From positions 360,690 to 424,689 of the forward strand of contig NW_006281099.1 in assembly GCF_000203795.2 (NCBI RefSeq): a stretch of 64,000 nt of DNA, given 5' to 3'. This DNA comes from Batrachochytrium dendrobatidis JAM81. Taxonomy: Eukaryota; Chytridiomycota; Chytridiomycetes; Rhizophydiales. Positions 48,288 through 59,400 of the stretch are shown here, piece by piece. The notes beneath the pieces were generated by a model that saw only the letters and a list, made by a program, of their open reading frames with translations, did no database searches and was not told the DNA's origin. Within the stretch, counting starts at the first letter, position 1, and every line of letters starts with the position of its first letter. A program made the translations under genes and the position numbers.

Positions 48288-51092
48288 ATGGCCGAGCAAG
48301 CAAACTTGCATCTTGAGGGAATGCTCCCAGAACTTAAAGACCTCGAGCAGCGAGGCATCTTTACCAAGGTACAAAGTGACAATGATTGAAACAATGCATC
48401 AACTCATTGACCTAACTCTTTATTCATTATGGCTCAAGTTGGAGATTAAATCAATTGTTAAAAAACGAACTGCATTCGAGTATGGCATCCATAGAAAAAT
48501 CGTGAAAAAAGCCGATTTCCTCAAGTACATCGAGTACGAAATCAACCTTGAAAGGTTACGCAGCAAGCGAAAACTACGTCTTGACCAGACGTCTGGAAAA
48601 GGAAAGAGAGGAGTTACTCTGTCAGATTACAGTATTGTTTGTCGAATTCACCAACTTCATCAAAAGGCACTGGGTCGGTTTTCAGGCGATATTCGACTTT
48701 GGTTACAGTATTTTGAATGGTGCAAGAGAGTTGGCAGTTCAAAGGCTCTTGGTAAAAGCTTTGCCAAGTAAGTGATGAATATCATGCACACTAACCACAG
48801 CTTTGGGTTGGTTGAAATACCAGGCTTACGTAATTTGACTAATTTTGGATATTAGAGCAATCCAGCTACATCCAACTAAGCCCATTTTTTGGATCCTAGC
48901 AGCCACTTGGGAATTCGAGGAAAATAGTGATATCGCATCGGCTCGAGGTACATTTATAAACTTTAAAACATTGACCCTTGTGTAGTGACTGGCTGAATCT
49001 GAACCAGTACTGACATCGATTTGAACTCCTTATTCGATACTATCCATAATGAAACAGTTCTTATGCAGCGTGCATTGCGAATCAATCCAACCAATCAGAA
49101 GCTGTGGATCGAGTATTTCAAGCTGGAGTTGCTTTGGGTTGAAAAAATCAAAGAGCGTCGGCGTATATTGTTTAAAGAGGATCTTGACAATATGCCAATC
49201 GATACCAATTCAAGTGTCAATGACAAGGATACAAAAAGCGAGACAGATGACTGTATTGATATCTGCAAGGATGGAAATGACGAGTCATCTCAAAGTAAAA
49301 ACGTCGAGGTTGCCAAGTTGGAGATCGAAGCCGAGCTTGAACCTACTTTGATTGAAAAGGTACTGCACTTTAATGATTATTCATGTACTGTTTTGACTTT
49401 ACTAATCATGATTGATTTGAATAGGATAAAGCAATTACAGAATCTCAAAATCATGATAATAATGAAATGATGAAAAAGGAATTGACCCCATTGCAAAAGA
49501 CTTTGCTGGAAGTTATGGTGCCTCGTGCAATTTATCGAAATGCCATTAAAGGTTTGTTGAACTTTAGCATGCTGTATAAAACCAGATTGACTTGACCATG
49601 CTGAATTTTTCGCCTTATTGACACCTTATTGATATGGTTTGTTTTTGTAGCGTTTCCAAAAGATCTTTCTTTTTCCCTTGCATTTTTGGAAATTTATAAG
49701 CAGTTTGGCAAAGGATCTGTACTAGGCATAGAAGAGATTTATCAAAGGTAATCTACAGCACTACTATGCAGCTGTTTAAACGCAGTTTTATTATTTTCTA
49801 AGCATTAATGTTTCTGTGATTGTGACATCTATAAATGTAGTCTTAAAGTAAACTTTCCTGAAGATCCCGAAGCACTTTGTATTTTTGCAGAACACCATGT
49901 TTTGTTTGTTCAAGAAACAGATCCATTGTTTCCAGCTGCTCTGAAAAAAAGTATTAGTACATACCAAACCAATCTGGAGGCTCATCCAACATCCACATTG
50001 TGGTCAAAGTATATTGCATTCATGAGGTCTAAGCGGTCAATATGCATTATTCCTGAGCTGGTAAGTAATTATATGTATATTTCATTAGCTTGTTTCTCAG
50101 ATCGCTTTGAAGGCGTCATCAGCAAATATTCTAATTCAGTTGGCTTGGTTTTTAGATTCGCTATTTGGATATCCTGATCTTGAGAGCATACAATGCCTGC
50201 CATACAGCCAATTGCAGCACTATTCTACTTTATTTAGAATGGACACGATGGGTAAACGATCAAGACAAGACCGACATTATAGATAAAGCTCTCTCGGCTT
50301 TTCCATCTTCTTCACTTTTATGGCTGGAAAAAATCAACAATTTGGAATCAATTATGGAAAAGAAAAGTGCATTTGAAAAGGCAATCAGTCTTGTAAGCAA
50401 TGCCGAAAAGTGCGCCTTGTGGCAATGGTATTGCCAATTCACTATTGAATGTAGCAGCAGTCCTAGTGAAGTTCAAACTGCTTTTGAGGTGATTGCGTAT
50501 TTGCTTTGACATTTTGAAGATTTGCACCATGCCATTTTAAACTAACAATAATATAAACATTTTGATTTTTCTCATACAGACATCGCTCTCAGCATCTCAA
50601 CTTGGTGGAACCAAAGATGAAGAAACTTTCAAGGAACTTTATCTTGACTGGGCCATTACACAGCCTGATGGTCTTGAACTATTCCGTAAAATTCGTACTA
50701 CGTTTACTAATCAGAAATTACAGAGCATCGAGTTTTTTCAAAAATGCATCGGTATAGAAACTCAACAATGGATGAGTCAAATGGCTGATGGCAATATCAG
50801 TGAAGCCGAAAAAACCAAACATGCTTTGGAAACATTGTGGAAAGGTGCTGTGCAAGTAGATCGCTCTCGTCTTGGTGAGTTTTAATTATCTGTTGAAAAA
50901 TTGTCGAGTGTTTTTAAAATCTAACTGCTTTTGGAAATATGGACTGTTACAGATACATGGCTTGGATATATTCGCTTTACATTTGAAATCTGCAAAGATC
51001 CGAAATGTGCTGCTCAGCTTTATTGGATGGCCGGAAAGGAAGTGGACGATAAAGACGAACTTGAGCGTCAATTTCAGGAGATGAAGCTATGA
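48288..51092 (+). CDS. UTP6: U3 snoRNP protein UTP6 (HAT repeats)
   Basis: Nucleolar subunit of the UTP-B part of the small-subunit processome, needed for 18S rRNA maturation. Exon 1 (48288-48367) gives MAEQANLHLEGMLPELKDLE and RGIFTK; exon 2 (from 48439) gives LEIKSIVKKRTAFEYGIHRK and KADFLKYIEYEINLERLR, which is the UTP6 N-terminal signature. HAT (half-a-TPR) repeats follow: RIHQLHQKALGRFSGDIRLW, WLQYFEWCKRVGSSKALGKS, AIQLHPTKPIFWILAATWEF, LMQRALRINPTNQKLWIEYF and more up to TWLGYIRFTFEICKDPKCAA. An acidic/Lys-rich insert lies at 49180-49350. At least nine exons; the stop TGA is at 51090-51092. The family call rests on the N-terminus plus repeat order and is strong. Confidence 0.88.
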
Positions 51093-51202
51093 TTTGGTTT
51101 CAAGCTAGTGAATCTTGATTGATTGTGTTGGGTGGAGATGTTGTGGATATGAATTATAAACGCACTCGATAAAGTAGTGCCTACTATAACTTTTGAAGGC
51201 TA

Positions 51203-51485
51203 CGGTCGTATTCACATAAAATAGAACACTTGTGTTTATCTTATGGTGACTACCTCTATTTTTCTTTGAAATAAACTGATTAAATACTCGTTATACTTTT
51301 CTAGTAGAGATTGGCTGCTTCAAACACAACGTTTATATGTGCACAAAGTCAAAATCATATCTGTTGTATCCTAAAGCATCACAGATATGCTCGTGTTTTA
51401 ATCCAAGAAGATAAGATTGTACGTTTCAAAAATACAACTGTTGTTTCCATGTCAGTCGACCAATCTTGATACTCGACTTGGATGG
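51203..51485 (+). repeat. TIR element, degenerate copy I
   Basis: The left end CGGTCGTATTCACATAAAAT follows TA at 51201-51202, and the interior matches the C/D-type elements (TTGTATCCTAAAGCATCACA region and the TTGTTTCCATGTCAGTC region). The right TIR is lost. It lies between UTP6 and RRP8 in a 480-bp gap that otherwise holds nothing I recognise. Confidence 0.65.
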
Positions 51486-51573
51486 ATGGAGTATTGAAGA
51501 TTATTCCAGCTATTAGTCCTGAGGGTGTGTTGTCATAAATAATTATTTTTTGAATTCGTTTATTTTTATCAAC

Positions 51574-52887
51574 ATGGTGTTTCTTTCAACCCAAAAGCTA
51601 CTAAAGCAGAAACTAAAGCAGGTATACAGTGTTTTCGGCAATGATCATTAAATGATTCTCAATCCATTTTGAAATGCAACCTTCAATCATTAGGTTTGCT
51701 GATCACTTTCAGTTGAAATAGGCATTGGACAAGGCAAAAGTAGCAAAAAAGTCAAAAGAAGCAACTGAAAAGACGGCCAAAGAAAGTGCCAGCAATGCAG
51801 CAACCAAAAAAAATCAAGTAGTGAAACCAGGCCCACGGGATAGTTGGCCAAAAGGACCTTTGTATAAGCCCAAACAACCAGTATTAGCAAAAGTAGACAA
51901 GGCACCACCTAAATCAAATCTCACTGAATTACAAGAAAAAATGCATAAACAGCTTGCAGGAGCAAAGTTTCGCTGGATTAATGAAAAACTGTATACTACG
52001 AGTAGCAAGGAAGCCGTTAAATTGTTCAAAAATGAGCCAGAACTGTTTGGAATTGTATGTGCCATTTGTAGTTTGATTTAAACTCGAATTTTGCTGGCAT
52101 GAATATCGTCAGGCTTAAATTTATAAATGGTCATCGTGCTAATTGATTTCAACTATCTGGATTTGGGTATAATCCAATTTTGTGATACAGTATCATGCCG
52201 GATTCAGTTCACAGGTTAAAGATTGGCCAGTAAATCCAATAGATATCTTTATTGATGATTTGCGTGGTAAGCCACCATTTACATTGGTTGCAGATATGGG
52301 ATGCGGCGAAGCCAAAGTAGCTGCAGAGCTTGGACGAATGATTCGAGTAGAATCGTTTGATTTGGTTGCAGCAAACGAGTACATTACCGCTTGCGATATT
52401 GCACATGTCCCGCTGGCTCCAAAGACATGTGATGTAGTTATTTTCTGTCTATCATTAATGGGAACAAACTTTGTTGATTTTCTCAAAGAGGCATACCGTA
52501 TTCTCAAATTTGGGTGAGTTTGAAATGGCTTCTTGAATTGCTAGATTTGAAAACGCAAATGGGTCAATCCTTACTAACAACATTGGATTTGCACTACGAT
52601 AGAGGCAATCTCAAAATTGCCGAGGTTGTGAGTCGTATCAATAACTTGGATCAGTTCATCAAAGGCGTTTGTGGCATGGGCTTTACATTGGAAAGCAAGG
52701 TATATCAATACAATTTTGAAGCTTGTTAATTGTGTCAACTGATCATTTGGGTCCTTTACTAACTGTTCTGTTATTGATGTAGGATTCATCAAACAAAATG
52801 TTTGTGATTATAGAGTTTGTAAAAGGTGGCAAAAAGACTGAAACGGATGAGCTGACTCTTAAGCCCTGTGTTTACAAAAAACGATAG
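51574..52887 (+). CDS. RRP8: Ribosomal RNA-processing protein 8 (rRNA m1A methyltransferase)
   Basis: SAM-dependent methyltransferase that makes m1A in 25S/28S rRNA in the nucleolus. Exons: 51574-51621, 51722-52054, 52191-52513, 52603-52699 and 52783-52887. The N-terminal arm is Lys-rich (KVAKKSKEATEKTAKESA) and much shorter than in yeast. The core begins LTELQEKMHKQLAGAKFRWI, NEKLYTTSS, then YHAGFSSQVKDWPVNPIDIF, the SAM motif LVADMGCGEAKVA, CDVVIFCLSLMGTNFVDFLK, EAYRILKFGGNLKIAEVVSR and SSNKMFVIIEFVK. These are the defining RRP8 motifs in the right order. Intron phases all agree with the protein. Complete and apparently functional. Confidence 0.94.
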
Positions 52888-53261
52888 ATGCTTGATACAA
52901 GTTCAACTATTTTAGCAATATCAATGCCATACTCTGCAATGAGTCTCGTACCAAAGCATGTTTTTACTGCAGCTGCTTTTTTGGTCCTGCTCGATCCGTG
53001 ACTTGTTCCGAATTTTATCTCAATATTTGCATTAAACAATTTTTTAATTCCATGTTAATCTTGCCAAGCTGTAGCTGTTTATTTCCAAGTTGAGTTTATC
53101 CAAGTACTTACCAAAGCAAGAGTTGGTGAATTGAATTAGTGACTAATAGCGAGTCGCGTTCGCCGATTCTTTCCACAATTATAAAGTATAGTTTAAATAT
53201 CTGGTAGACTTGCAAGAATCTTATTAATTCGGTGATACAAAATCTGCTACAACTGAAATTA
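52888..53261. other. Intergenic, nothing recognised
   Basis: About 370 bp between RRP8 and the next plus-strand gene. No repeat, RNA gene or protein motif seen. Confidence 0.4.
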
Positions 53262-54588
53262 ATGACAGTACAAACAGATAAAGCGGCTGGTCTTAAATCT
53301 CGCCAGTTATCTCGAGACAAGCTCTGCTCTGCAGTACAAACCATGAAAGAACAAGACATCACAACCCTTTTACGCCAGCCCAGAGTTGGAAATAACTCGA
53401 GAAACAGTAGCAATATTGTATTTGGAGACTCAATGGAGTGTAAGATATGCAGTATGAAATTTGAATATAATGTAATAGTATCAGATATTGACGTGCTAGC
53501 ATTGTAAATGCAAACCAGCTGGCGAAAAATATACTTGCAAATCTATAAACTATGAGCAGGAACGCAAAAGAATAAATAGAGAAAAGCTGGAGCAGCGCAT
53601 ATCTTTAAAGCAGTATGTTTTGGATTAATTTTAAAACTTATATTGCAATGAGATTGACGCTATTGTGTCGTTTACACCTTGGATGTAGATTTTTAATATA
53701 TTTCATATAAATACATAGAAACCGAATGACTGAATTGGAAACTCAGCGATGGAACCAAATGGCGGCTGATTATTCTAAAAGTCAAAATCTGCTCAAATCA
53801 AAAGGTATCAAAACCAAGATTGGTGCTCAAAGGTGTGTTGGGTTTAAACTGCATTATAAATATGATACAGGTAGACATTAATCCAATTAAAATCTGCTAT
53901 ATTAGTGTACACTACAATTTAATCACACACGAATACCACGATTCTGCCGGAGGACGCCAACAGGCAGCTAAGGATGCTCAAGATATGGTAATTTAAGCTC
54001 GATAAAAGTGCCAATTAAAATATTACATCATCATAATCATGACTATTTTATTCTATTTAAAATTTCACACTGTAGAATTATGTTGCTGTTCGATCTGCAA
54101 GGTTGTATCTTAAAAATAATACATTCAATCCACTTATGTGCTCAGATATTCCAAAAGCAGCAAACCTCAATCAAGAATCACAAGAAAAAACAAGTCTTGC
54201 TGAAAGTATTGGAAAGAATGCATCTGGAAATACTGCTGATAAACACCTCACAGCATCATCACTGCCTAATATTCGCAACATCTCAAACAATCATTTTAAT
54301 TCAGGAAAAAGTGATCAAAACAAGCAGATAAACTTGAATGGGCTAGAGCCACATAGCATTCAAACTCCCAATCCTCCCCAGTTTGGACGACGATCATACC
54401 GTATTATACAAAGTGCCGGTGCATCCAAAAATTTAACTACACCAAAGCATCTGTTGTCCATTGTGACCAATACTGCTCAACTTTTTAAAGATCGCACGGC
54501 TCATGGTGAGGGTGGAAGTGTAGTAAAGGGTGTGCCGATATACAATGTGTTGGGAGTTGAGCAATCTTCATGGGCAAGAAACTACTAA
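53262..54588 (+). CDS. Unrecognised protein with Cys-rich segment and conserved HEY motif
   Basis: I cannot name this family. From the ATG at 53262 the first exon reads RQLSRDKLCSAVQTMKEQDI and then ECKICSMKFEYN. The next segment (from about 53502) reads HCKCKPAGEKYTCKS and a charged helix YEQERKRINREKLEQRIS. Later exons fit 53720-53832 (NRMTELETQRWNQMAADYSK), about 53908-53986 (VHYNLITHEYHDSAGGRQQA) and 54076-54588 (NYVAVRSARLYLKNNTFNPL). The C-terminal half is Ser/Asn-rich and ends QSSWARNY. The join between FEYN and HCKCK would be a 28-nt intron (53474-53501), which is too short, or a frameshift. C-x2-C and H-C-x-C spacing suggests a zinc-binding fold. The compact HEYHD ... NNTFNP block looks like a conserved domain. 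Confidence 0.6.
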
Positions 54589-54837
54589 ATTACATTTGCT
54601 TGACTGCATTTGTAACTTGAATAAATAATCGACACAATTTACTGCCACATTTAACCCAAATCTTGACCAAATAAATGTCATACAAAACGAATCCAGCTTA
54701 ACGCCTTGAATAATTCAATGTATCGTTTAATTAGTTATCTATTGGGTATACAATTAGTCAATCTGAAACAACAGCAAATTTATTCAAGCTGCATTCAATT
54801 CAAAGTATTTTATCGGGAATGCTATCAAGATCCATGG

Positions 54838-56043
54838 CTATTTTGTAAAAACAAAAATCTCACGGGAAAATCCTGCAGACTTGGCTGATGGAGGATCAAT
54901 CGAAAAAAATGATGAAAATCCAACATCCTGACCAAGTAAGTAATCTACAAAGTCGGTGGGTTTAAACTTTATGCGGCTGTAGTTTTTCTGAATTGTACAA
55001 GTTAGATTTGATCGCTTGTGATAGGTTTCAAAATTCTGCGGCTCGACAATCAACCGTCCGCCAAAAAGCAATGATTGGTAGCACTTTTGAAAAAATCGCT
55101 TGATGCCCTTGTCACCACTGTTAAGATGAATCCATTTGGTGATACTGAGAGCAAGAATGGTGTGGTATCGGTTTGCGTCGCTTGGAGGTGGAGGCTCGTT
55201 CAGCCAATCACCAGCACGAAAGGTAACATTGAATGGAAACAAAGTAGGGTTGGTATAGTTGGGGTTTGCTAATGAATGCTTGTTGGAATCTACACGATCG
55301 CTATTATCAATGCTCGTACGACTCGGATCTGACATAGTATTAAGTTTATGCTGGTTATCGCTAAACGATTTTTGATGTGAAAATGGCGAGGTATCTGCTG
55401 GATCTAGATAAACTATAGGGAGTGGACCAAATGAAATAGCACAGCTTGCTGGATAATAGTCAAAATCGCATATCAGTGCATCAGTAGATGGTTTAGTGGC
55501 AGCGTTTTCATTTGAATCTACTGCATAATCGGTATGCGGAACCAGACCTTGCAGTTCAGTAGGTAATTTACACGTAGATCCACAAAATGCAAGCCGAGCT
55601 CGAGATTTCTTGATGAGTGATGGATCAATATCTACGCCTTCAATTAATGCAGGTTGGAATGCCATACCAATCGAGATTGTCATCCAGCCAGAATTACAGC
55701 CAATGTCCAGCACTTTAAGCCCCTCGAACCATGACTTTTCGAATGCAGCCAGTCGATAATCTAGCCTGCTAGAACTTTCTCGCTTTCCATAGTATGAACT
55801 GTAGTTACCAAACTGGAATATTTTGCCAGTCTTGTGAGGTTTTTGCTGCAGTGATGGCGATACAAGTGTGGTTTTCTTTGTGACTGGATTGTGAGGGCAG
55901 TCCTGCTCTGAGTTTTCTATCAAGTTATCCCCGATCACACTACTACCAAGTTGCCCACTTCCACGATGCTTGCGTTTATATATATGGGCCAAGTATGGAT
56001 TGTCCATTGCTTGGGTTGTTTGCCAAGTAAAGGTCTGGTTCAA
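54838..56043 (-). CDS. RNA methylphosphate capping enzyme-like (BCDIN3/MePCE/Bmc1)
   Basis: SAM-dependent methyltransferase of the BCDIN3 family, which methylates the 5' gamma-phosphate of small RNAs (7SK, U6) and in fission yeast (Bmc1) joins the telomerase RNP. Single exon, 401 residues. The N-terminus is basic (AHIYKRKHRGSG). Then FQFGNYSSYYGKR, a BCDIN3 lead motif, and KVLDIGCNSGWMTISIG (SAM motif I, about residue 110) with IEGVDIDPSLIKKSRARL. An insert of about 130 residues, rich in Ser/Asn/Asp, separates motif I from the BIN3 part: FRAGDWLNEPPPPSDANRYH, TILALSITKWIHLNSGDKGI, RFFQKCYQSLLFGGRLIVEP and QNFETYHKRSN. All BIN3 hallmark motifs are present. It follows the kinesin gene on the same strand; a TIR element lies upstream of its start. 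Confidence 0.93.
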   Translation of the reverse strand: MNQTFTWQTTQAMDNPYLAHIYKRKHRGSGQLGSSVIGDNLIENSEQDCPHNPVTKKTTLVSPSLQQKPHKTGKIFQFGNYSSYYGKRESSSRLDYRLAAFEKSWFEGLKVLDIGCNSGWMTISIGMAFQPALIEGVDIDPSLIKKSRARLAFCGSTCKLPTELQGLVPHTDYAVDSNENAATKPSTDALICDFDYYPASCAISFGPLPIVYLDPADTSPFSHQKSFSDNQHKLNTMSDPSRTSIDNSDRVDSNKHSLANPNYTNPTLFPFNVTFRAGDWLNEPPPPSDANRYHTILALSITKWIHLNSGDKGIKRFFQKCYQSLLFGGRLIVEPQNFETYHKRSNLTCTIQKNYSRIKFKPTDFVDYLLGQDVGFSSFFSIDPPSAKSAGFSREIFVFTK

Positions 56044-56121
56044 ACTACAAACTGTTTTCCCGAGTCGAATATAGATTTAAAGATATTTCAATTCCACATT
56101 CACTCTAAATATGCTAAATTA

Positions 56122-56369
56122 CAGCCATATTCATGTAAAATGAAACTTTTGTATTGATTTTGGACTGGAATAAACAATCATTACATGTTCAATGCTATTG
56201 GAACAGAAATGTGATCACTCGATTTGTATTCTTGTACAAGAATGAGCATCAAGACCAGTAAACCAATGAGCTCAAAAGCAATATTGTCTAGTAAGATTGG
56301 TACCAAATATGAGACTGTTTATCGTGTATTCCGACTTATTTAGTGGTTCATTTTACGTGAATACGGCTG
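56122..56369 (+). repeat. TIR element (MITE), copy B, 248 bp
   Basis: A complete element with intact TIRs, flanked by TA (56120-56121, 56370-56371). It is the same length as copy A at 29784 and nearly identical along its whole length. It lies 78 bp upstream of the MePCE-like start codon and 32 bp beyond the kinesin stop, so it may sit in a promoter or a 3' UTR. Confidence 0.92.
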
Positions 56370-56401
56370 TAAAAATAGAATCGGCAGATTCAAAAACTGT
56401 T

Positions 56402-59400
56402 TTATTCAACTGCTGCAGCAAACGGAGCATTCGCTTTGGCTTGATTAATAGTGCTGCTATTTTTGACGCTAGTGTCTGCTTGCTCATCGGAACTAACACA
56501 CGGTGACTGTTTCTTGGATACTTCAACAGCAGCCTCGCTCTTGAGATCTTGTTCCTTTTGTTTATAGATGCTTTTAGCCAGTCGATTGTTGACAGCGACT
56601 ACCTCGCGTAGTTTGACTTTGAGCTCCTTATTTGCAGATTTGTAGTAAAACACATCCTTTTCTAAATTCCGAACAATTGAGCCATCGGCATGTTTTCCAC
56701 TATAAACTCCCAAAATCGAGTGTTCATATCAGAATTACAATCAGTTTATAGTCATAGCTAAAAGTCGAGCAAAATACAAATTAATACCTTGAATCAAAAT
56801 CTGCTTGTACTTCAATTTCTCGAGTCTGAATGGGCATAACTTGAGAAATCTTTGGCGCTAAACATTGCTCTTCTTTGGTCATCGCATCCAATGCACTCAA
56901 CTGTTTCTGAAAATGCTATTGCATTTAAAAAATAAATAACAGACTAAATCCAATAAAATCAATGACGAAAAGCAAGTCTTACCGCCTCTGCTGCCAACAA
57001 CTGTCGCTCATGCACTCGTTCTTGTCGTTTCAATTTTTGCTCTAATTTAGCGGTGTAGTCGGCGCTCGCGTGGAGTTGAGCCTTCAATTGCTGTCCTTCC
57101 GAGGTTATTTTATACAGGTCTTGCATTGTATGGATTTTATCAAGACATTCCAACACCAGCTCTCGACAGTTTTGTAATGAAGCAGTTCGCTAAAGTAGAA
57201 ATACGTAGCAAATGATTGAAATGATCACATTTTACCATCTCACCCCGGTGCTAGATATAAAACTAATAGCCACAAAATTGACCTACCATTTTTGGAATAA
57301 TATCCACAATAAACGGGTCATTGCCAAATCGATCAATCAGCTCGTGATAATCAATATCATCTTGAACATCTGATGTGACATCTATATTCTCACACAATAC
57401 ATTATGAGAATTATCATAATCCATTCCAGATTCTATCCTGCGCTTTTCAGTTCGTATTTCCACAATATGTTTCAACAAAACAATTTTGTTTCTCCGTAAA
57501 TGCTCAAGATCTGTGAAAAGCTTGTCGCGAGTTTCAGCCTGATTTAAAAACATACCACAATATTCAAATCAGCTTTTGTTTACACATGAAATCCCATTTT
57601 AACCACTACAAACAACATAAAAGCTTACTGAAGCACTCTCCAACGCAGCTTCTCCTTCATGAATTTTAACCTCTGTTTCATCCAATTTGGTTCTGATTTC
57701 ACCAAGACGCTTATTGAAGTTGTGGCAGATTTTGACACGTTCGGCATCGCTTGCGGCAGGATAGTCGTTTGTTTTAATATCAGATTCAGTATCCGCGACA
57801 GATTTTGCAGCCGCAAAAGACACTGTCATTGCACCAACTTCAGAATTGACACCTGTTTTATAAAGCAACTTCAAGTTGAGCAGTATTATCAATTGCAGAG
57901 CAATCTATTCTCATCTCACCTTTTTCGAATAACCCAACGCGTGACATTTTTGAAGATCCAGCAATACTTGCCATATGTGGAGTCTCTTTAAGTTTACGAC
58001 TCATTGTGGTAAGCTCTTCGGTCTTTCTATCAAGTTTCTTTTTCCCAAGTTCGATCTGCATCTTCAGCTGTCTAATCTGCTTATTGTCATCTTCAATTTG
58101 TTTTCCAAGTGCTGTCATTTCTTTTGATCGTCGATTATCAGAGTCGTTGAATTTTTCAGACTCTTCTTTGAGCTTTTTTTTCCACATGGCTATTTGAATA
58201 CTCATTTTTTCAATTTCTTGCTGGCTTTCTTGAAATCGTTTATCCGAATTATCCTTGTCTCTGATACCTCGTTCTAAATCTTTGACTTTGTTTTTGAGAT
58301 TAAGAAGATGAGTTTCCTGTGATTTTAATTTTCGTTCGTATTCCTCCTTAAGCCTTTCTTTGGTCTATCAGTATAATTTTACAAAAATGAATAAACAAAT
58401 CGGGGTTGAATTAAAGGATAAAATCTACAAGGTAAAACAATTCAATTATACTGCAAATTCATTACCTGGTCGCTTTCAAGCTGTTCATTTTTTAGCTTGG
58501 CCACCTCTCTATGTGTGGTTTCGAGTTCACGCTCAAGCTTCTGAATGCCGTCGTGATAAGCATGTCGCGCTTTCTCAGATCTATGTAAATGAAAAACAAT
58601 TGTAGAGCAAGACATATCAAATTACTTTTGCAGATATAAAATCACATAGACTATCGAGAAATTATTTTCTCGCATATTTAATAGCACATACTCTTTGTTT
58701 GCCTTGGATAACTCCCTAAGAAGGTCAACCTTGGCCTTCATCAATGCATTAAATTCATGTGTATAATGACGAGTGTTTGTCTCTAATTCAGGCTCCACGC
58801 TGTTCTCCTGATTCATATGCAATGAAAACTCAGGACTATAATATATTTAGATTAGCACATGTATGGTCATTTAATTATCAATATACAAATACATACTTGA
58901 TGTGAACTGGAAACTCAATTATTCCATCCTAAGCATAATATGTGTAAATATTAGCATTGGGTTAAAATATAATGGTAATGAAGTGTTTGATTTAAACTTA
59001 CCTCGTGATGAATGCTGGATAAAGGCATTTCGGTTTGACAACCTGTTTCATTAAGAACTTGTATAGACATAATACTGGCCTCTCCGCCGCTATGCTCTTG
59101 TAATGATCTTAATTCGTTGCGCAATAAATCATTTTTGTTTTGCAAAGACAAACTTTCGCGCTTCAAATCCGAGTTTACTCTAATTTAAATGCCAATCAGA
59201 TTCCAAGTATAATTGTAATTTTAAACAGAGCTGCAGATATCAGTTGACATAAGCAATAGTAAAACTTACTGCACAAGATGAGTAGCTTCAGCACACATAT
59301 TCTTCATACTATTCTGAGCTTCTTGAGCTTCAGTAAGCTGCGTTTCCAAAGTCGATATTTTTTTTTGTGCATCTTGAAGTTGTTGTCCAAGCAAACCAAG

